This document shows positions 26,932-35,804 of a DNA stretch of 64,000 bases, in pieces. The translations under genes and the position numbers were made by a program. The notes beneath the pieces were generated by a model, which worked only from the letters and a program-made list of their open reading frames with translations, ran no database searches and was not told the origin of the DNA. The stretch lies in assembly GCF_900104695.1 (NCBI RefSeq), contig NZ_FNSW01000001.1, positions 1,364,001 to 1,428,000 on the forward strand, written 5' to 3'. How positions within the stretch are numbered: position 1 is the first letter of the stretch; each line of letters begins with the position of its first letter. Source of the DNA: Paenibacillus sp. GP183. GTDB taxonomy: Bacteria > Bacillota > Bacilli > Paenibacillales > NBRC-103111.

Positions 26932-26961
26932 ACTATACTACTGACCTTTGGAATTTGTCAA
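26932..26961 (-). promoter_or_regulatory. trp operon promoter inside the 3' end of aroH
   Basis: Minus-strand TTGACA (26961-26956), 18-bp spacer, TATAGT (26937-26932). A start near 26925 would put the TRAP site almost at the RNA 5' end. The -35 lies in aroH coding sequence and the -10 just after its stop. Confidence 0.8.
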
Positions 26962-27324
26962 TTTCACAATATCTGGACGAAGGCTTTGGGCGGCTTTCAA
27001 ATAAACATGATTCATTTCATCCTGACCCTTGGTCGTATTGACCAGCACCATAAGCCGAATGCATCTAGGCAAGCTGTTCTCCACCGGAATCTCCAGTGAG
27101 CACATCAGAGGCACCAGCGCCCAGTCACTCATTTGACGAATGGCTCTAGCCGGGAATGTCGCAGTGATATCATGGGTAACTGTAATAAAAACGGAGCTGA
27201 TTTCATCGGGCCTAAACTCATTGGCTTCTATAATCGCTTGAAGCAGCTCGGATGTTGCGGATAAAATCTCTTGCTCTTCGTTGTGCTCGACGGTTGTTGC
27301 GCCGCGTATGCCACGATTCCACAT
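26938..27324 (-). CDS. aroH: Chorismate mutase, AroH type
   Basis: Rearranges chorismate to prephenate for Phe and Tyr. 128 aa beginning MWNRGIRGATTVEHNEEQEI, the trimeric AroH signature with its active-site Arg, and the CIRLMVLVNT segment near residue 90. Its TAG stop is followed at once by the triplets of the trp leader. Three bases separate it from aroB, whose end carries its ribosome site. Confidence 0.95.
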   Translation of the reverse strand: MWNRGIRGATTVEHNEEQEILSATSELLQAIIEANEFRPDEISSVFITVTHDITATFPARAIRQMSDWALVPLMCSLEIPVENSLPRCIRLMVLVNTTKGQDEMNHVYLKAAQSLRPDIVKLTNSKGQ

Positions 27325-27327
27325 CGA

Positions 27328-28422
27328 TTAGGTCCCTCCCTTCAATTGGTCCACAATGGCTCTAACCTGTTCAGGCTTTACATCCTTGCGAATCTCGACC
27401 TCGCCGATCCGCTTAGGTACAATATAAACCATTGAACCTTCCATGAACTTTTTATCATGCATCATCGCACTCATAATTTTATCCGTATTCAAATGCGGCG
27501 GAATCGTCACAGGTAAACCAAACTTCTCAAAAAGACGTTTAGTCTCGTCATGAATCTGCTCCAAGTATCCGAATTCCCGCGCCAGCTTCGCCGCACCGAC
27601 CATGCCGATCGCAATCGCCTCGCCATGCAGCAGCTCGCCGTATCCGGCAACCGCTTCCAGCGCATGGCCAATCGTATGGCCCAGGTTCAAGATAGCGCGA
27701 AGATCTTGCTCTCGCTCATCCTGGGACACGACGATCGCCTTTACCCTGCAGCCCTGATACAGCGCATATTCAAGCGCTTCCGGGTCCAAGGCCAGCAGCT
27801 TTTCCGCATTCGCGTCGCACCAGTCGACGAAGCTCTCGTCCCAGATCAAGCCGTGCTTGATCACCTCCGCCAGCCCGGCCCGCACCTCGCGGACGGGCAA
27901 GGTCAAGAGCGTGGAGATGTCGTAGAGCACCATCTCCGGCTGATGGAACGCCCCGATGATGTTCTTCGCCATCGGGTGGTTGACCGCCACCTTGCCGCCG
28001 ACACTGCTGTCGTGGGCAAGGATCGTAGTCGGGATCTGCACGAAGCGGATCCCGCGCATGAAGCTCGCCGCCGCAAAGCCGGCGAGATCGCCAACGACGC
28101 CGCCCCCGAGGGCGATGATCGCAGACTTGCGATCGAGGCCCGCCTCCAAGGCGGCCGTGACGATTCCCTCGAGCTGCGCGAGGGATTTGGACGTTTCGCC
28201 TGCGGGAACCACGCAGGCTTCGGCTTTGTAGCCGCCGTGCCGGAGCCCGGCCATCACCTTGTCGAGGTGATGGGGGGCGACGGCGGCGTCGGTGACGACG
28301 AGCAGCGGCGAGATGCGGCTGATCTGGTGCTTGTCGAAGTAAGCAGCGATGCTGTCCAAGAGGCCGCTGCCGATGTAGATGGGGTAGGAGCGTTCAGCCA
28401 GATCGACAATGAGCTCTTTCAT
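27328..28422 (-). CDS. aroB: 3-dehydroquinate synthase
   Basis: NAD- and zinc-dependent closure of DAHP to dehydroquinate, the second shikimate step. 364 aa with VTDAAVAPHH, IIALGGGVVGDLAGFAAASFMRG, the zinc ligands in EVIKHG and LNLGHTIGHALE. The middle of the gene (about 27780-28330) is distinctly richer in G+C than its neighbours, as is cca. Ends one base before aroC coding sequence. Confidence 0.96.
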   Translation of the reverse strand: MKELIVDLAERSYPIYIGSGLLDSIAAYFDKHQISRISPLLVVTDAAVAPHHLDKVMAGLRHGGYKAEACVVPAGETSKSLAQLEGIVTAALEAGLDRKSAIIALGGGVVGDLAGFAAASFMRGIRFVQIPTTILAHDSSVGGKVAVNHPMAKNIIGAFHQPEMVLYDISTLLTLPVREVRAGLAEVIKHGLIWDESFVDWCDANAEKLLALDPEALEYALYQGCRVKAIVVSQDEREQDLRAILNLGHTIGHALEAVAGYGELLHGEAIAIGMVGAAKLAREFGYLEQIHDETKRLFEKFGLPVTIPPHLNTDKIMSAMMHDKKFMEGSMVYIVPKRIGEVEIRKDVKPEQVRAIVDQLKGGT

Positions 28423-28423
28423 A

Positions 28424-29587
28424 TTAATAGCTCTCCACTTGAGCTAGGTAATTGTTCAAGTTGCCGCGGATTTCCTCCAGGGAATCGCCGCCGAATTTCT
28501 CCATGAAGGCCTGCGCCACTTCCCATGCGATGACATTTTCCATGATCACGCCTGCAGCAGGCACGGCACAAGTATCCGAGCGCTCCACTTGAGCGGTGAA
28601 CGCTTCCTTCGTATCAATATCAACGCTTTGCAGGGGTTTGTAAAGGGTAGAGATAGGCTTCATAACACCGCGGACAACAATCGGTTCACCTGTGGTCATA
28701 CCGCCTTCAAAGCCTCCGGCCCTGTTGCTCTTGCGGCGGAAGCCGCCTTCCTCCGTATACACGATCTCATCGTGAACGAGAGAGCCTCTGCGCTGTGAAG
28801 CTTCAAAACCAATGCCGAATTCTACACCTTTGAACGCTTGAATGGAAAGTACCGCCTGCGCTATTCGGCCATCCAGCTTACGGTCCCACTGCACATGGCT
28901 CCCCAATCCGACCGGCGCGCCTTCGATGATCACCTCAACAATGCCGCCAAGAGTATCGCCGTCTTCTTTGGCTGCATCAATGGCAGCAATCATCTTTGCT
29001 TCTGCTACACTATCAACCACTCGCACAGGAGATTCCTCTGTGACGCGAATCAATTCATCCATCGAAAGCTCTTGGCGTTGAACTTCCACTTCACCAATAC
29101 GGATGACCTGTCCGGCCACCTTGATGCCGAATTCGGCCAGCAGTTGGCGGGCAACCGCTCCGCACGCCACACGCATCGTTGTTTCCCTGGCGCTTGAACG
29201 TTCCAGGATATTGCGAAGATCCTTTTGGTTATATTTGAGTCCTCCGTTCAAATCGGCATGCCCGGGTCGCGGTCGATTGACTCTGCGTTTGCCTTCGCTA
29301 TCATCGGCAATCGGTTCGATTCCCATAACTGTCGTCCAATGCTTCCAATCATTGTTCTCGACTACGAGCGCAATTGGAGCTCCCGTCGTTTTGCCGTGAC
29401 GGACGCCTCCCACGATATTCGCCGTATCCTTCTCAATTTGCATCCGGCGGCCGCGGCCGTAACCCTTTTGCCGTCTTTGCAATTGAAAATTCAATTCATC
29501 AAAATTCAAGTTTACATTGCTCGGAAAACCTTCAATAATTGCTGTAAGCTGCGGTCCGTGCGTTTCACCTGCCGTTAAATATCTCAA
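28424..29587 (-). CDS. aroC: Chorismate synthase
   Basis: Makes chorismate from EPSP with reduced FMN. About 387 aa starting [15 protein letters not shown]; also KYGRGRR-like [25 protein letters not shown] and [15 protein letters not shown] 29587, seven bases after AAGGGGA, matches the usual start of the family; an in-frame ATG 27 bases upstream would add residues and has no ribosome site. First gene of the aromatic run (named aroF in Bacillus subtilis). Confidence 0.95.
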   Translation of the reverse strand: MRYLTAGETHGPQLTAIIEGFPSNVNLNFDELNFQLQRRQKGYGRGRRMQIEKDTANIVGGVRHGKTTGAPIALVVENNDWKHWTTVMGIEPIADDSEGKRRVNRPRPGHADLNGGLKYNQKDLRNILERSSARETTMRVACGAVARQLLAEFGIKVAGQVIRIGEVEVQRQELSMDELIRVTEESPVRVVDSVAEAKMIAAIDAAKEDGDTLGGIVEVIIEGAPVGLGSHVQWDRKLDGRIAQAVLSIQAFKGVEFGIGFEASQRRGSLVHDEIVYTEEGGFRRKSNRAGGFEGGMTTGEPIVVRGVMKPISTLYKPLQSVDIDTKEAFTAQVERSDTCAVPAAGVIMENVIAWEVAQAFMEKFGGDSLEEIRGNLNNYLAQVESY

Positions 29588-29658
29588 CTTTGGTTCCCCT
29601 TTCTCCAGTTCCAATCCAAAACGCTTTAGCGCTTTGGTGCGTGTAAGTATCTGTTGTC

Positions 29659-29687
29659 ATTATAGTATAGCTCTATGAGTTTGGCAA
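29659..29687 (-). promoter_or_regulatory. Sigma-A promoter of the aroC-aroB-aroH run
   Basis: Minus-strand TTGCCA (29687-29682), 17-bp spacer, TATAAT (29664-29659). The leader of about 65 nt can form a nine-pair hairpin (CCAAAGCGC with GCGTTTTGG), but no TRAP triplets or terminator are seen in it. Confidence 0.85.
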
Positions 29688-29711
29688 CCAGGACAGCGAA
29701 GGGACAACAAC

Positions 29712-29760
29712 AAAAACACGCCATCCCAATAAGCTGCTCGGCAGCTCCAAGAATGCGTGT
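29712..29760 (-). terminator. Terminator after the small HTH-like gene
   Basis: Outer six-bp stem (29716-29721 with 29755-29760) enclosing an AGCTGC/GCAGCT inner hairpin, followed by five U on the minus strand. It ends the cheR-side transcripts before the aroC promoter. Confidence 0.75.
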
Positions 29761-29790
29761 CTGTAACCGTCCGGCACCACTAGATACGCT

Positions 29791-29955
29791 CTAGCCGTGC
29801 ATAGGCCGCTTCTGTATAATCCGGGAGCTGTCGGCCAACTGGGAATCGTTTAGCAAGCTAAGTATTTGCATGGAATCGATTCCTAGTATTTGCGCGCATT
29901 CCTGAATCGTGATGATTCCCTGACGGTAAGCGGAAATCACTTTTCTCTTATCCAT
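29791..29955 (-). CDS. Small helix-turn-helix-like protein
   Basis: 54 aa from ATG 29955, which has AGGAGGG six bases upstream. The sequence KVISAYRQGIITIQECAQILGIDSMQILSLL looks like a short helix-turn-helix or sigma-region-4-like hairpin. I do not recognise the family. It has its own terminator and lies between aroC and cheR. Possible small regulator; not certain. Confidence 0.6.
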   Translation of the reverse strand: MDKRKVISAYRQGIITIQECAQILGIDSMQILSLLNDSQLADSSRIIQKRPMHG

Positions 29956-30043
29956 ATAAACCCTCCTAAGAGCTGATACAGCCATTTCCTCTTAGTATTG
30001 GAATTTATGGAAGAGGTTATACCTACGAAGCCAGAAACGTTTC

Positions 30044-30835
30044 TCAGAGCATTTTTTTGCGATAAAAGAATGTATCAGCCGACTCCAGATCGTATTGACC
30101 GGGTGTAAAAATTTGCTCCGTGGACCCAACGAATAATAATCCTCCGGGCTTTAGCGCCTTTGCAAACTTTTGATACAGAAGATGCTTGGCTTCCTCAGTA
30201 AAATAAATAATGACGTTCCGGCAAACGATCAAATCAATGTCTCTGTCGAATGGATCAACCAGCAGATTTTGCTTTTGAAATTTGACGGCTTGCTTGAGCT
30301 GTTCCGAGATGAGAAACGTGGCCGCCTGCTCCTGCCGAAAATATTTCTTGATGTAATCTTCTGGAACGTCCCGAAGTGAGCGGTCAAGATAAATTCCCTT
30401 TTTTGCTTTCTCAAGAGCACCTTCATCAATATCGGTTGCCAGCAAATGAGCTTCCGCAAGCACACCTTTTTCCGCTAGAATCATGGCCAGCGTGTAAGGC
30501 TCCTCACCCGTTGAACATGCTGCGCTCCAGACCTTGAGCCTGCGGGTTTTTCGTAGCATTTCTGGAATGAACCGTTTCTCCACGATCTCCCATCGGTTCG
30601 GGTTGCGCCAAAACTCCGACACATTGATTGTCATGCGGTCCAAAAACTCATAAAATAAAGACTTATCCTTCATCATTTCATCGAAGAAAGCGGCGAATGT
30701 ATGGAACCCGCGTTTTATTCGCAGCGTTGTTAATCTGCGCTTCATTTGGGCTTCTTTATATTGCGCCAAATCTATGGAAGTAAAGTCTTTTATCTTTTTG
30801 ATAAAGAGCAAGAAATCTAGATCTTGTTCCTCCAC
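30044..30835 (-). CDS. cheR: Chemotaxis protein methyltransferase CheR
   Basis: Methylates glutamates of chemoreceptors with S-adenosylmethionine. 263 aa. The helical N-terminal domain (residues 1-80) binds receptors; the catalytic domain has VWSAACSTGEEPYTLAM, LATDIDEGALEKA and DLIVCRNVIIYF. GTG 30835 is preceded by GGGAGC. It lies 24 bp after ndk, as in Bacillus, far from other chemotaxis genes. Confidence 0.95.
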   Translation of the reverse strand: MEEQDLDFLLFIKKIKDFTSIDLAQYKEAQMKRRLTTLRIKRGFHTFAAFFDEMMKDKSLFYEFLDRMTINVSEFWRNPNRWEIVEKRFIPEMLRKTRRLKVWSAACSTGEEPYTLAMILAEKGVLAEAHLLATDIDEGALEKAKKGIYLDRSLRDVPEDYIKKYFRQEQAATFLISEQLKQAVKFQKQNLLVDPFDRDIDLIVCRNVIIYFTEEAKHLLYQKFAKALKPGGLLFVGSTEQIFTPGQYDLESADTFFYRKKML

Positions 30836-30859
30836 GCTTTGCTCCCACCTTGCCTTAGG

Positions 30860-31303
30860 CTAAATCCACTGTTGAATGGTTTGCTTGTATTCCACAATCT
30901 CTTCGGGCTTGAAGAAATTGCTGATTTCACGCTCCGCACTCTCAGGTGAATCCGATCCATGAATCAGGTTCCTGTTGGTATGCAATGCGAAATCACCGCG
31001 AATTGTGCCTGGAGCGGCATCCAATGTGTTCGTTTTTCCGACAACCACCCTGGACAATGCAATGACTTGATCCGCTTGCCAAACCATGGCAAATACAGGT
31101 CCGGCGGTAATAAAATTTAACAAATCATCGTAAAATGGCTTGCCTTTGTGTTCCGCGTAATGGAATTCGGCTTGTTCCCTGGTGACGACCATCAGCTTGC
31201 TTCCTACCAATTGAAAGCCCTTGCGTTCAAATCGTTTCACTATCTCTCCGATTAATCCGCGCTGGACTCCATCGGGCTTGACCATAAGGAAAGTTTTTTC
31301 CAT
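30860..31303 (-). CDS. ndk: Nucleoside diphosphate kinase
   Basis: Balances NTP and dNTP pools through a phosphohistidine. 147 aa starting [29 protein letters not shown]; catalytic His in [16 protein letters not shown]. Lies in the menaquinone-gene run between hepT and cheR. Confidence 0.97.
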   Translation of the reverse strand: MEKTFLMVKPDGVQRGLIGEIVKRFERKGFQLVGSKLMVVTREQAEFHYAEHKGKPFYDDLLNFITAGPVFAMVWQADQVIALSRVVVGKTNTLDAAPGTIRGDFALHTNRNLIHGSDSPESAEREISNFFKPEEIVEYKQTIQQWI

Positions 31304-31330
31304 GTAAAATGAGCCTCCTTATATCCATTT

Positions 31331-32308
31331 TCAATAGGTTCGATTACCGATAAAATGAGCTATCTCAATCAGATCTTTTTTTGCCCTGATCTCAGGTAGA
31401 GTATCCAGAGCATGAATGGCTTTGTCTATGTATTTTTGCGATAAAGCTTCCGCTTTGGTTACTCCCTCACTGCTCCGAATGATCTCGAGAAAGTGATTTA
31501 CATCCGTTTGTCCATCCAACTGCTCGATCCGCGATAATTCGTTAAGAATAGTGGCTTTGAGCTGGGGCTCTTGCAGGGCAAACAAGACGGGAATCGTAAT
31601 GTTTCCTTGTTTGACATCGCTGCCGGGCGGCTTGCCGATCTGCTTCTCGGTGCCGCAAATATCGAGTAAGTCATCTCGAATTTGGAATGCCATTCCGACG
31701 TTGTAGCCAAAATCGTAAAGCTTGCTGCTCACGGAGTCAGGTGCTTCCGCTGCCATCGCTCCGAGCTGGCAGCTAATCGCAATCAACAAGGCTGTCTTGC
31801 GCTTGATTCGCAGTAAATAATCGCGGATGGTCTGCTCTGTATGGAAAAAGAAACGGATTTGCTCCATCTCTCCGATACAAACCTCTACAATGGCTTTGGA
31901 CATAATTTGATGGACAGCCGGATTGGCAATTTTCGTGACGACGCCGAGCGCCTTTGCGAATATATAATCACCCGTGTACATGGCTATTCGATTGTCCCAT
32001 TTGGAGCGGACCGTGAGCTGGCCGCGCCTTGTATCGGCATCATCAATCACATCGTCATGCACCAAGGTCGCCATGTGGATCAATTCCAGAGGTACCGCAA
32101 TATGCTTCATCGTTTCGAGCTTGTACGTTCCAAATTCGCCTGCCAGCAAGACAAAAACAGGTCTTATGCGCTTTCCTCCAGCTTTAAGCAAATGCAGCGA
32201 GGTTTCCTTCAACATGGCATTGTTGGAATAGACGCTTTCCTCCAGCTCCCGTTCTATGGCGGCAACATCTTTCTTTTTTCTCGAATAAATGTCCAGTAGA
32301 TTTTTCAT
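31331..32308 (-). CDS. hepT: Heptaprenyl diphosphate synthase component II
   Basis: Catalytic subunit making the C35 side-chain precursor of menaquinone-7. 325 aa with the first aspartate-rich motif HDDVIDDADTRRG and the second RDDLLDICG, plus GGKRIRP. Its ATG 32308 overlaps the mqnA stop (ATGA). It works with component I (hepS, 34854), which lies further up the same run. Confidence 0.94.
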   Translation of the reverse strand: MKNLLDIYSRKKKDVAAIERELEESVYSNNAMLKETSLHLLKAGGKRIRPVFVLLAGEFGTYKLETMKHIAVPLELIHMATLVHDDVIDDADTRRGQLTVRSKWDNRIAMYTGDYIFAKALGVVTKIANPAVHQIMSKAIVEVCIGEMEQIRFFFHTEQTIRDYLLRIKRKTALLIAISCQLGAMAAEAPDSVSSKLYDFGYNVGMAFQIRDDLLDICGTEKQIGKPPGSDVKQGNITIPVLFALQEPQLKATILNELSRIEQLDGQTDVNHFLEIIRSSEGVTKAEALSQKYIDKAIHALDTLPEIRAKKDLIEIAHFIGNRTY

Positions 32309-33168
32309 TCCGTCACCCGTGCTATTCTTTTCTCGAACCAAATCTCAATGGAGGGCATCTTTGGCAAAAGGCCAAGCTCCCAGCAGTATTGATAGTAAGT
32401 CCGCAATCCCTTCCATTGCTGTGAACCAAAGTCGTAGCAGAGCTGGCCGAAGTAATTCCTCCAATATTCCTTGCTTCCGCCGATCGTACGTTCAGCTTCA
32501 CCAATCATCGCTTCCGGGCTTTCCAGACCCATTTTCTTGCTTTGGACGAAGGATTCAAACACCCTCTTAACCAGCTCGGGGTGCTTGTCTACTGTATCTT
32601 TGCGAACCGCCCAAACAGCGAACGACATCCACTCACCCGTCCATTTCGCCCATTCTTTCCCAAGGTCGGTTATCCTATACTTCGTATTCCGCCAGCTTTC
32701 GCGTATGGCATCATCCCCAATCAGGAGCGCCGCATCGTGCTTTATCATCATATCATCCAATACTGGAGAAGCAAAGGAGTAGCCAGGTTTCCCAGCGTAA
32801 AATTTTTCAATAATAATTTTTAAGAGATGAATGGAGGTCGCCGAGCTTGTCGTCAGGGCTATTCGACCGTTTACGATCTCATGCAACGGCTTTTCATGAA
32901 AAAGCAAAATGGAATTAACCTTGCCGAAGGCGCTGACGGATAAATCGGGATAGAGCACATAATCCTCAAAAACTTCTCCATAGGCGAAGGACGAAATAGT
33001 CCCCATGTCAATCTCTCCGGCAGCCAACGCTTTATTCAAACCGGTCGGCACCTGGTTGACGATTTCAATGTCTTCCTTGCTCACGAGCTCGGGGAAATAG
33101 TAGTAGATCGGCCATACATTGGTATAGTTAATTCTTCCGATCCGAATCTTGTTGTTTTGGCTCTTCAT
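32305..33168 (-). CDS. mqnA: Chorismate dehydratase (futalosine menaquinone pathway)
   Basis: Removes water from chorismate to give 3-enolpyruvyl-benzoate, the entry to the futalosine route. 287 aa, periplasmic-binding-protein fold: IRIGRINYTNVWPIYYYF, VPTGLNKALAAGEIDMGTISSFAYG, and a TTSSATSIHLLKIIIE segment. Start ATG 33168 follows GGGGAGA; a longer frame into mqnP is rejected. mqnB, mqnC and mqnD are not in the window. It consumes the product of aroC made 3 kb away. Confidence 0.9.
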   Translation of the reverse strand: MKSQNNKIRIGRINYTNVWPIYYYFPELVSKEDIEIVNQVPTGLNKALAAGEIDMGTISSFAYGEVFEDYVLYPDLSVSAFGKVNSILLFHEKPLHEIVNGRIALTTSSATSIHLLKIIIEKFYAGKPGYSFASPVLDDMMIKHDAALLIGDDAIRESWRNTKYRITDLGKEWAKWTGEWMSFAVWAVRKDTVDKHPELVKRVFESFVQSKKMGLESPEAMIGEAERTIGGSKEYWRNYFGQLCYDFGSQQWKGLRTYYQYCWELGLLPKMPSIEIWFEKRIARVTE

Positions 33169-33232
33169 CGCTGTTCTCCCCATCTTTTGTACGCTCCGCT
33201 GGCGCTCGTTATCCCGATTACCCGATGGCCGT

Positions 33233-34108
33233 TCATTTGTGATGCACCAAGACCAGATCAAGCAGCGTAAATGCAAAGACAACCGTGCTTAATATCCCAT
33301 TCATCGTAAAAAATGCAGTGTTGAGCTTGGATAAATCCTTGGGTGAAACGAGCTTATGCTCGTAAAAAAGAATGAGATAGGCGATTACAAGACCAAGCAA
33401 ATACCATAAACTTAGATTCGTCATAAAAAATAATGTAATAAGTCCGACTGCAGTCAAGATGTGTAAAATACGCGCCGTGTATAACGAAGCGGCAATTCCA
33501 AAACGGCTGGGGAACGAATACAGTCCTTCCTTGCGGTCGAAATCCACATCCTGGCATGCATAGATCAGGTCGAAACCGGTACTCCAGCAAACGATGGTCA
33601 GGTAAAAAACAAGCGAAGCCCCTGAGATCGAGCCGGTTACCGCTACCCATCCCCCAAGCGGAGCCAGTCCCAGTGTCAAACCAAGGATAAAGTGGCAGGT
33701 CCAGGTGAATCTCTTGGTGTAGGAGTAAAACACTAGTAAAAATACTGCAATGGGCAGCAGCTTCATGCTCAAAATGCTAAGGTGCATTGTGGCCCAAATG
33801 AGTAAAGCAAACGATAGAATGATATATAATAACACTTGACGCGTTGAAAGAAGTCCGGCTGGTATGGCGCGATTCGCTGTTCGCGGATTTTTCTTGTCGA
33901 TCACCCGATCGATGACCCTGTTGAGCGACATGGCCGCTGTTCTTGCTCCGATCATCGCGAGAGTGATCCATCCGATTTGGATCCATGATGGCATATGCCC
34001 TGTTATGACTACTGAACCGAGGATCGCTCCCATAAACGCGAAAGGCAATGCAAAGACTGTATGCTCGAATTTGATCATTTCCAAAAATATTTTAATTTTT
34101 GTCCACAT
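33233..34108 (-). CDS. mqnP: UbiA-family prenyltransferase, probably MqnP
   Basis: 291 aa with about eight membrane helices. The two aspartate motifs for prenyl diphosphate are NRVIDRVIDKKNPRTANR and YACQDVDFDRKEG. It would attach the heptaprenyl chain to the aromatic ring of a menaquinone intermediate. Its place between mqnA and menG points to the futalosine enzyme rather than a ubiquinone one. A flavin prenyltransferase (UbiX-like) often found here is absent. Confidence 0.88.
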   Translation of the reverse strand: MWTKIKIFLEMIKFEHTVFALPFAFMGAILGSVVITGHMPSWIQIGWITLAMIGARTAAMSLNRVIDRVIDKKNPRTANRAIPAGLLSTRQVLLYIILSFALLIWATMHLSILSMKLLPIAVFLLVFYSYTKRFTWTCHFILGLTLGLAPLGGWVAVTGSISGASLVFYLTIVCWSTGFDLIYACQDVDFDRKEGLYSFPSRFGIAASLYTARILHILTAVGLITLFFMTNLSLWYLLGLVIAYLILFYEHKLVSPKDLSKLNTAFFTMNGILSTVVFAFTLLDLVLVHHK

Positions 34109-34115
34109 GCGATAT

Positions 34116-34841
34116 TTACACTCCCGAATTTGATTTCCCCTTCAAACCGATATGAAGGGCGGCTACTCCGCCGGTAAGCGGATAAGCTTCAACGTGCTGC
34201 AGCCCTTGCTCCCTGAATATAGCAGCGAGTTGGATATGGTCCGGAAAGCTCACTAACGATTCCGGCAGCCATCTGTATTGTTCATACCGCTTGGCAATTA
34301 ATTTCCCAAGAACGGGCAGTACCTTTTGAAAATAAAAATAGTACATCGCCTTGAAGGGCTGCCAGGTTGGCTTGGACAGCTCAAGCGACACCACCATGCC
34401 TCCAGGTTTGACTACACGCTGCATTTCTCTGATGACTTGCTCCAGATCAGGGACGTTGCGCAGGGCAAATCCAATCGTTGCATAGTCGAAAGTATTGTCC
34501 TCATAAGGCAAGCTCATCGCATTACCGCGAATGAGCTTGATTTGCGTGTCGAGTCCCAGCTGTTTAATTTTATCGGCTCCGTAATCGAGCATGTTTTGGC
34601 TGAAATCAAGTCCCACTATGGAACCGCTGCCGCTGGCTTTCGCCAAGCTGATGGTCCAATCACAGGTTCCGCAGCATAAATCAATTGCGGTTTCCCCCGG
34701 CTTGACTTGTATTTTGTTCATGGTGAATTTCCGCCAGGCCTTATGCCTGCGAAAGCTTAAAATATTGTTCATCATGTCATATTTGGGAGCTATACTCTCA
34801 AAAACGGAATGAACGAACTGCTCCTTGGATTTGGATTCCAC
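34116..34841 (-). CDS. menG: Demethylmenaquinone methyltransferase
   Basis: Last menaquinone step, shared by both pathways. 241-aa class I methyltransferase: FVHSVFESIAPKYDMMNNILSF, the SAM loop AIDLCCGTCDWT, GLDFSQNML, GNAMSLPYEDNTFDYATIGFALRNV. GTG 34841 with GAGG upstream. Seven bp before mqnP; UbiE family. Confidence 0.95.
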   Translation of the reverse strand: MESKSKEQFVHSVFESIAPKYDMMNNILSFRRHKAWRKFTMNKIQVKPGETAIDLCCGTCDWTISLAKASGSGSIVGLDFSQNMLDYGADKIKQLGLDTQIKLIRGNAMSLPYEDNTFDYATIGFALRNVPDLEQVIREMQRVVKPGGMVVSLELSKPTWQPFKAMYYFYFQKVLPVLGKLIAKRYEQYRWLPESLVSFPDHIQLAAIFREQGLQHVEAYPLTGGVAALHIGLKGKSNSGV

Positions 34842-34853
34842 TTCAATGACACC

Positions 34854-35717
34854 TCAAATTTCTTCCAGCAGCTTTGGCTTGGATAAATGACGAAGGAAAG
34901 GCTGTCCTATGTGAAATAGTTCACTAATCAGCTTATCCGAATCGAGCTTCTGTACCTTTGTGTAGAGCTGTTTGATTTGGGAATCCAGCATCTGATACAG
35001 CTGTGAGGAGATATTGTATTTATGCAGCAGCGTTTTTATTTTGAAGGAATCCAGCTCTGCGGTTTGAAGCTGTTTGCGCTCTTCTTTGGAGCCATTTTGC
35101 AAAATGTACCAGAATCCCCAGCTTTCACGAAAATCAGCATCCGACTCCATACGAAACAGCTCTTCAAAAATAACCTCGCACTCGGTAAAGCCTTGGAGCA
35201 TGTCCGGCCATGCCTGTTCGTACATTTTATCTAAAAGTCCTGTATAGGATAAAAAAAGCTGTGCTTTAATGGCAACAGATTGATGAATATATTCTTCGGC
35301 AGAGCATTTCAGCTGCTTCATCTTCATGTACAAATTCATTTTGAGTCTGTTCACTTCACAAATCGCATTGGATAATTGCTTCACCAGCTCGATCTGTCCT
35401 GCCTCTGCCAGCAAATGATAAAAGCGCGAACTGAAATAATCGCCTGCCAGCACCTTTAATTGTCTGGAGCGAGCCGCTTTCTTCTCCTTCACGTCATTGG
35501 AAATGGATACCTGGTCATGCGTATCCAGCCCCAATTGAACCAATGAGGTAACAAGCGCAAATAGTTCGCTCGTGTTATTCTTTACCGGGCTCCCGTTTAA
35601 AAAGGCAAATAACAGTCGCGTACGAAATTCAGGAAAGCCAGGCAAGTCTGTATGGTTTTGGATCATGTCATAGTTCGTATATTGTTTGGCGATCTCTGGG
35701 ATGCGATAAGAATTCAT
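34854..35717 (-). CDS. hepS: Heptaprenyl diphosphate synthase component I
   Basis: Non-catalytic partner that sets the C35 chain length with HepT. 287 aa, helical. The family is fast-evolving; recognised by place between mtrB and menG as in Bacillus, by length and by the FRTRLLFAFLN...HDQVS segment. No aspartate-rich catalytic motif, as expected. GGAGG precedes the ATG by seven bases. Confidence 0.85.
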   Translation of the reverse strand: MNSYRIPEIAKQYTNYDMIQNHTDLPGFPEFRTRLLFAFLNGSPVKNNTSELFALVTSLVQLGLDTHDQVSISNDVKEKKAARSRQLKVLAGDYFSSRFYHLLAEAGQIELVKQLSNAICEVNRLKMNLYMKMKQLKCSAEEYIHQSVAIKAQLFLSYTGLLDKMYEQAWPDMLQGFTECEVIFEELFRMESDADFRESWGFWYILQNGSKEERKQLQTAELDSFKIKTLLHKYNISSQLYQMLDSQIKQLYTKVQKLDSDKLISELFHIGQPFLRHLSKPKLLEEI

Positions 35718-35804
35718 AGAAAAGCCTCCGTAACCTTATGCCAATCTCATTTCTTGCTAAATCCAATTAATTATATCATAACCAGTACGATGAAGCCTAA
35801 TTAA

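Noticed and set aside
26821-26940. CT-rich low-complexity stretch read as a simple repeat
   Set aside because: The regular five-base spacing of CTC/CTA on the plus strand is explained by the TRAP-binding triplets on the transcribed strand.
27550-28506. Long plus-strand open frame opposite aroB (318 codons)
   Set aside because: Caused by high GC3 in aroB; the translation has no family features.
32305-33282. Longer mqnA frame reaching into mqnP
   Set aside because: The extra 38 residues overlap mqnP and have no ribosome site; GGGGAGA precedes ATG 33168 and gives the normal MqnA start.
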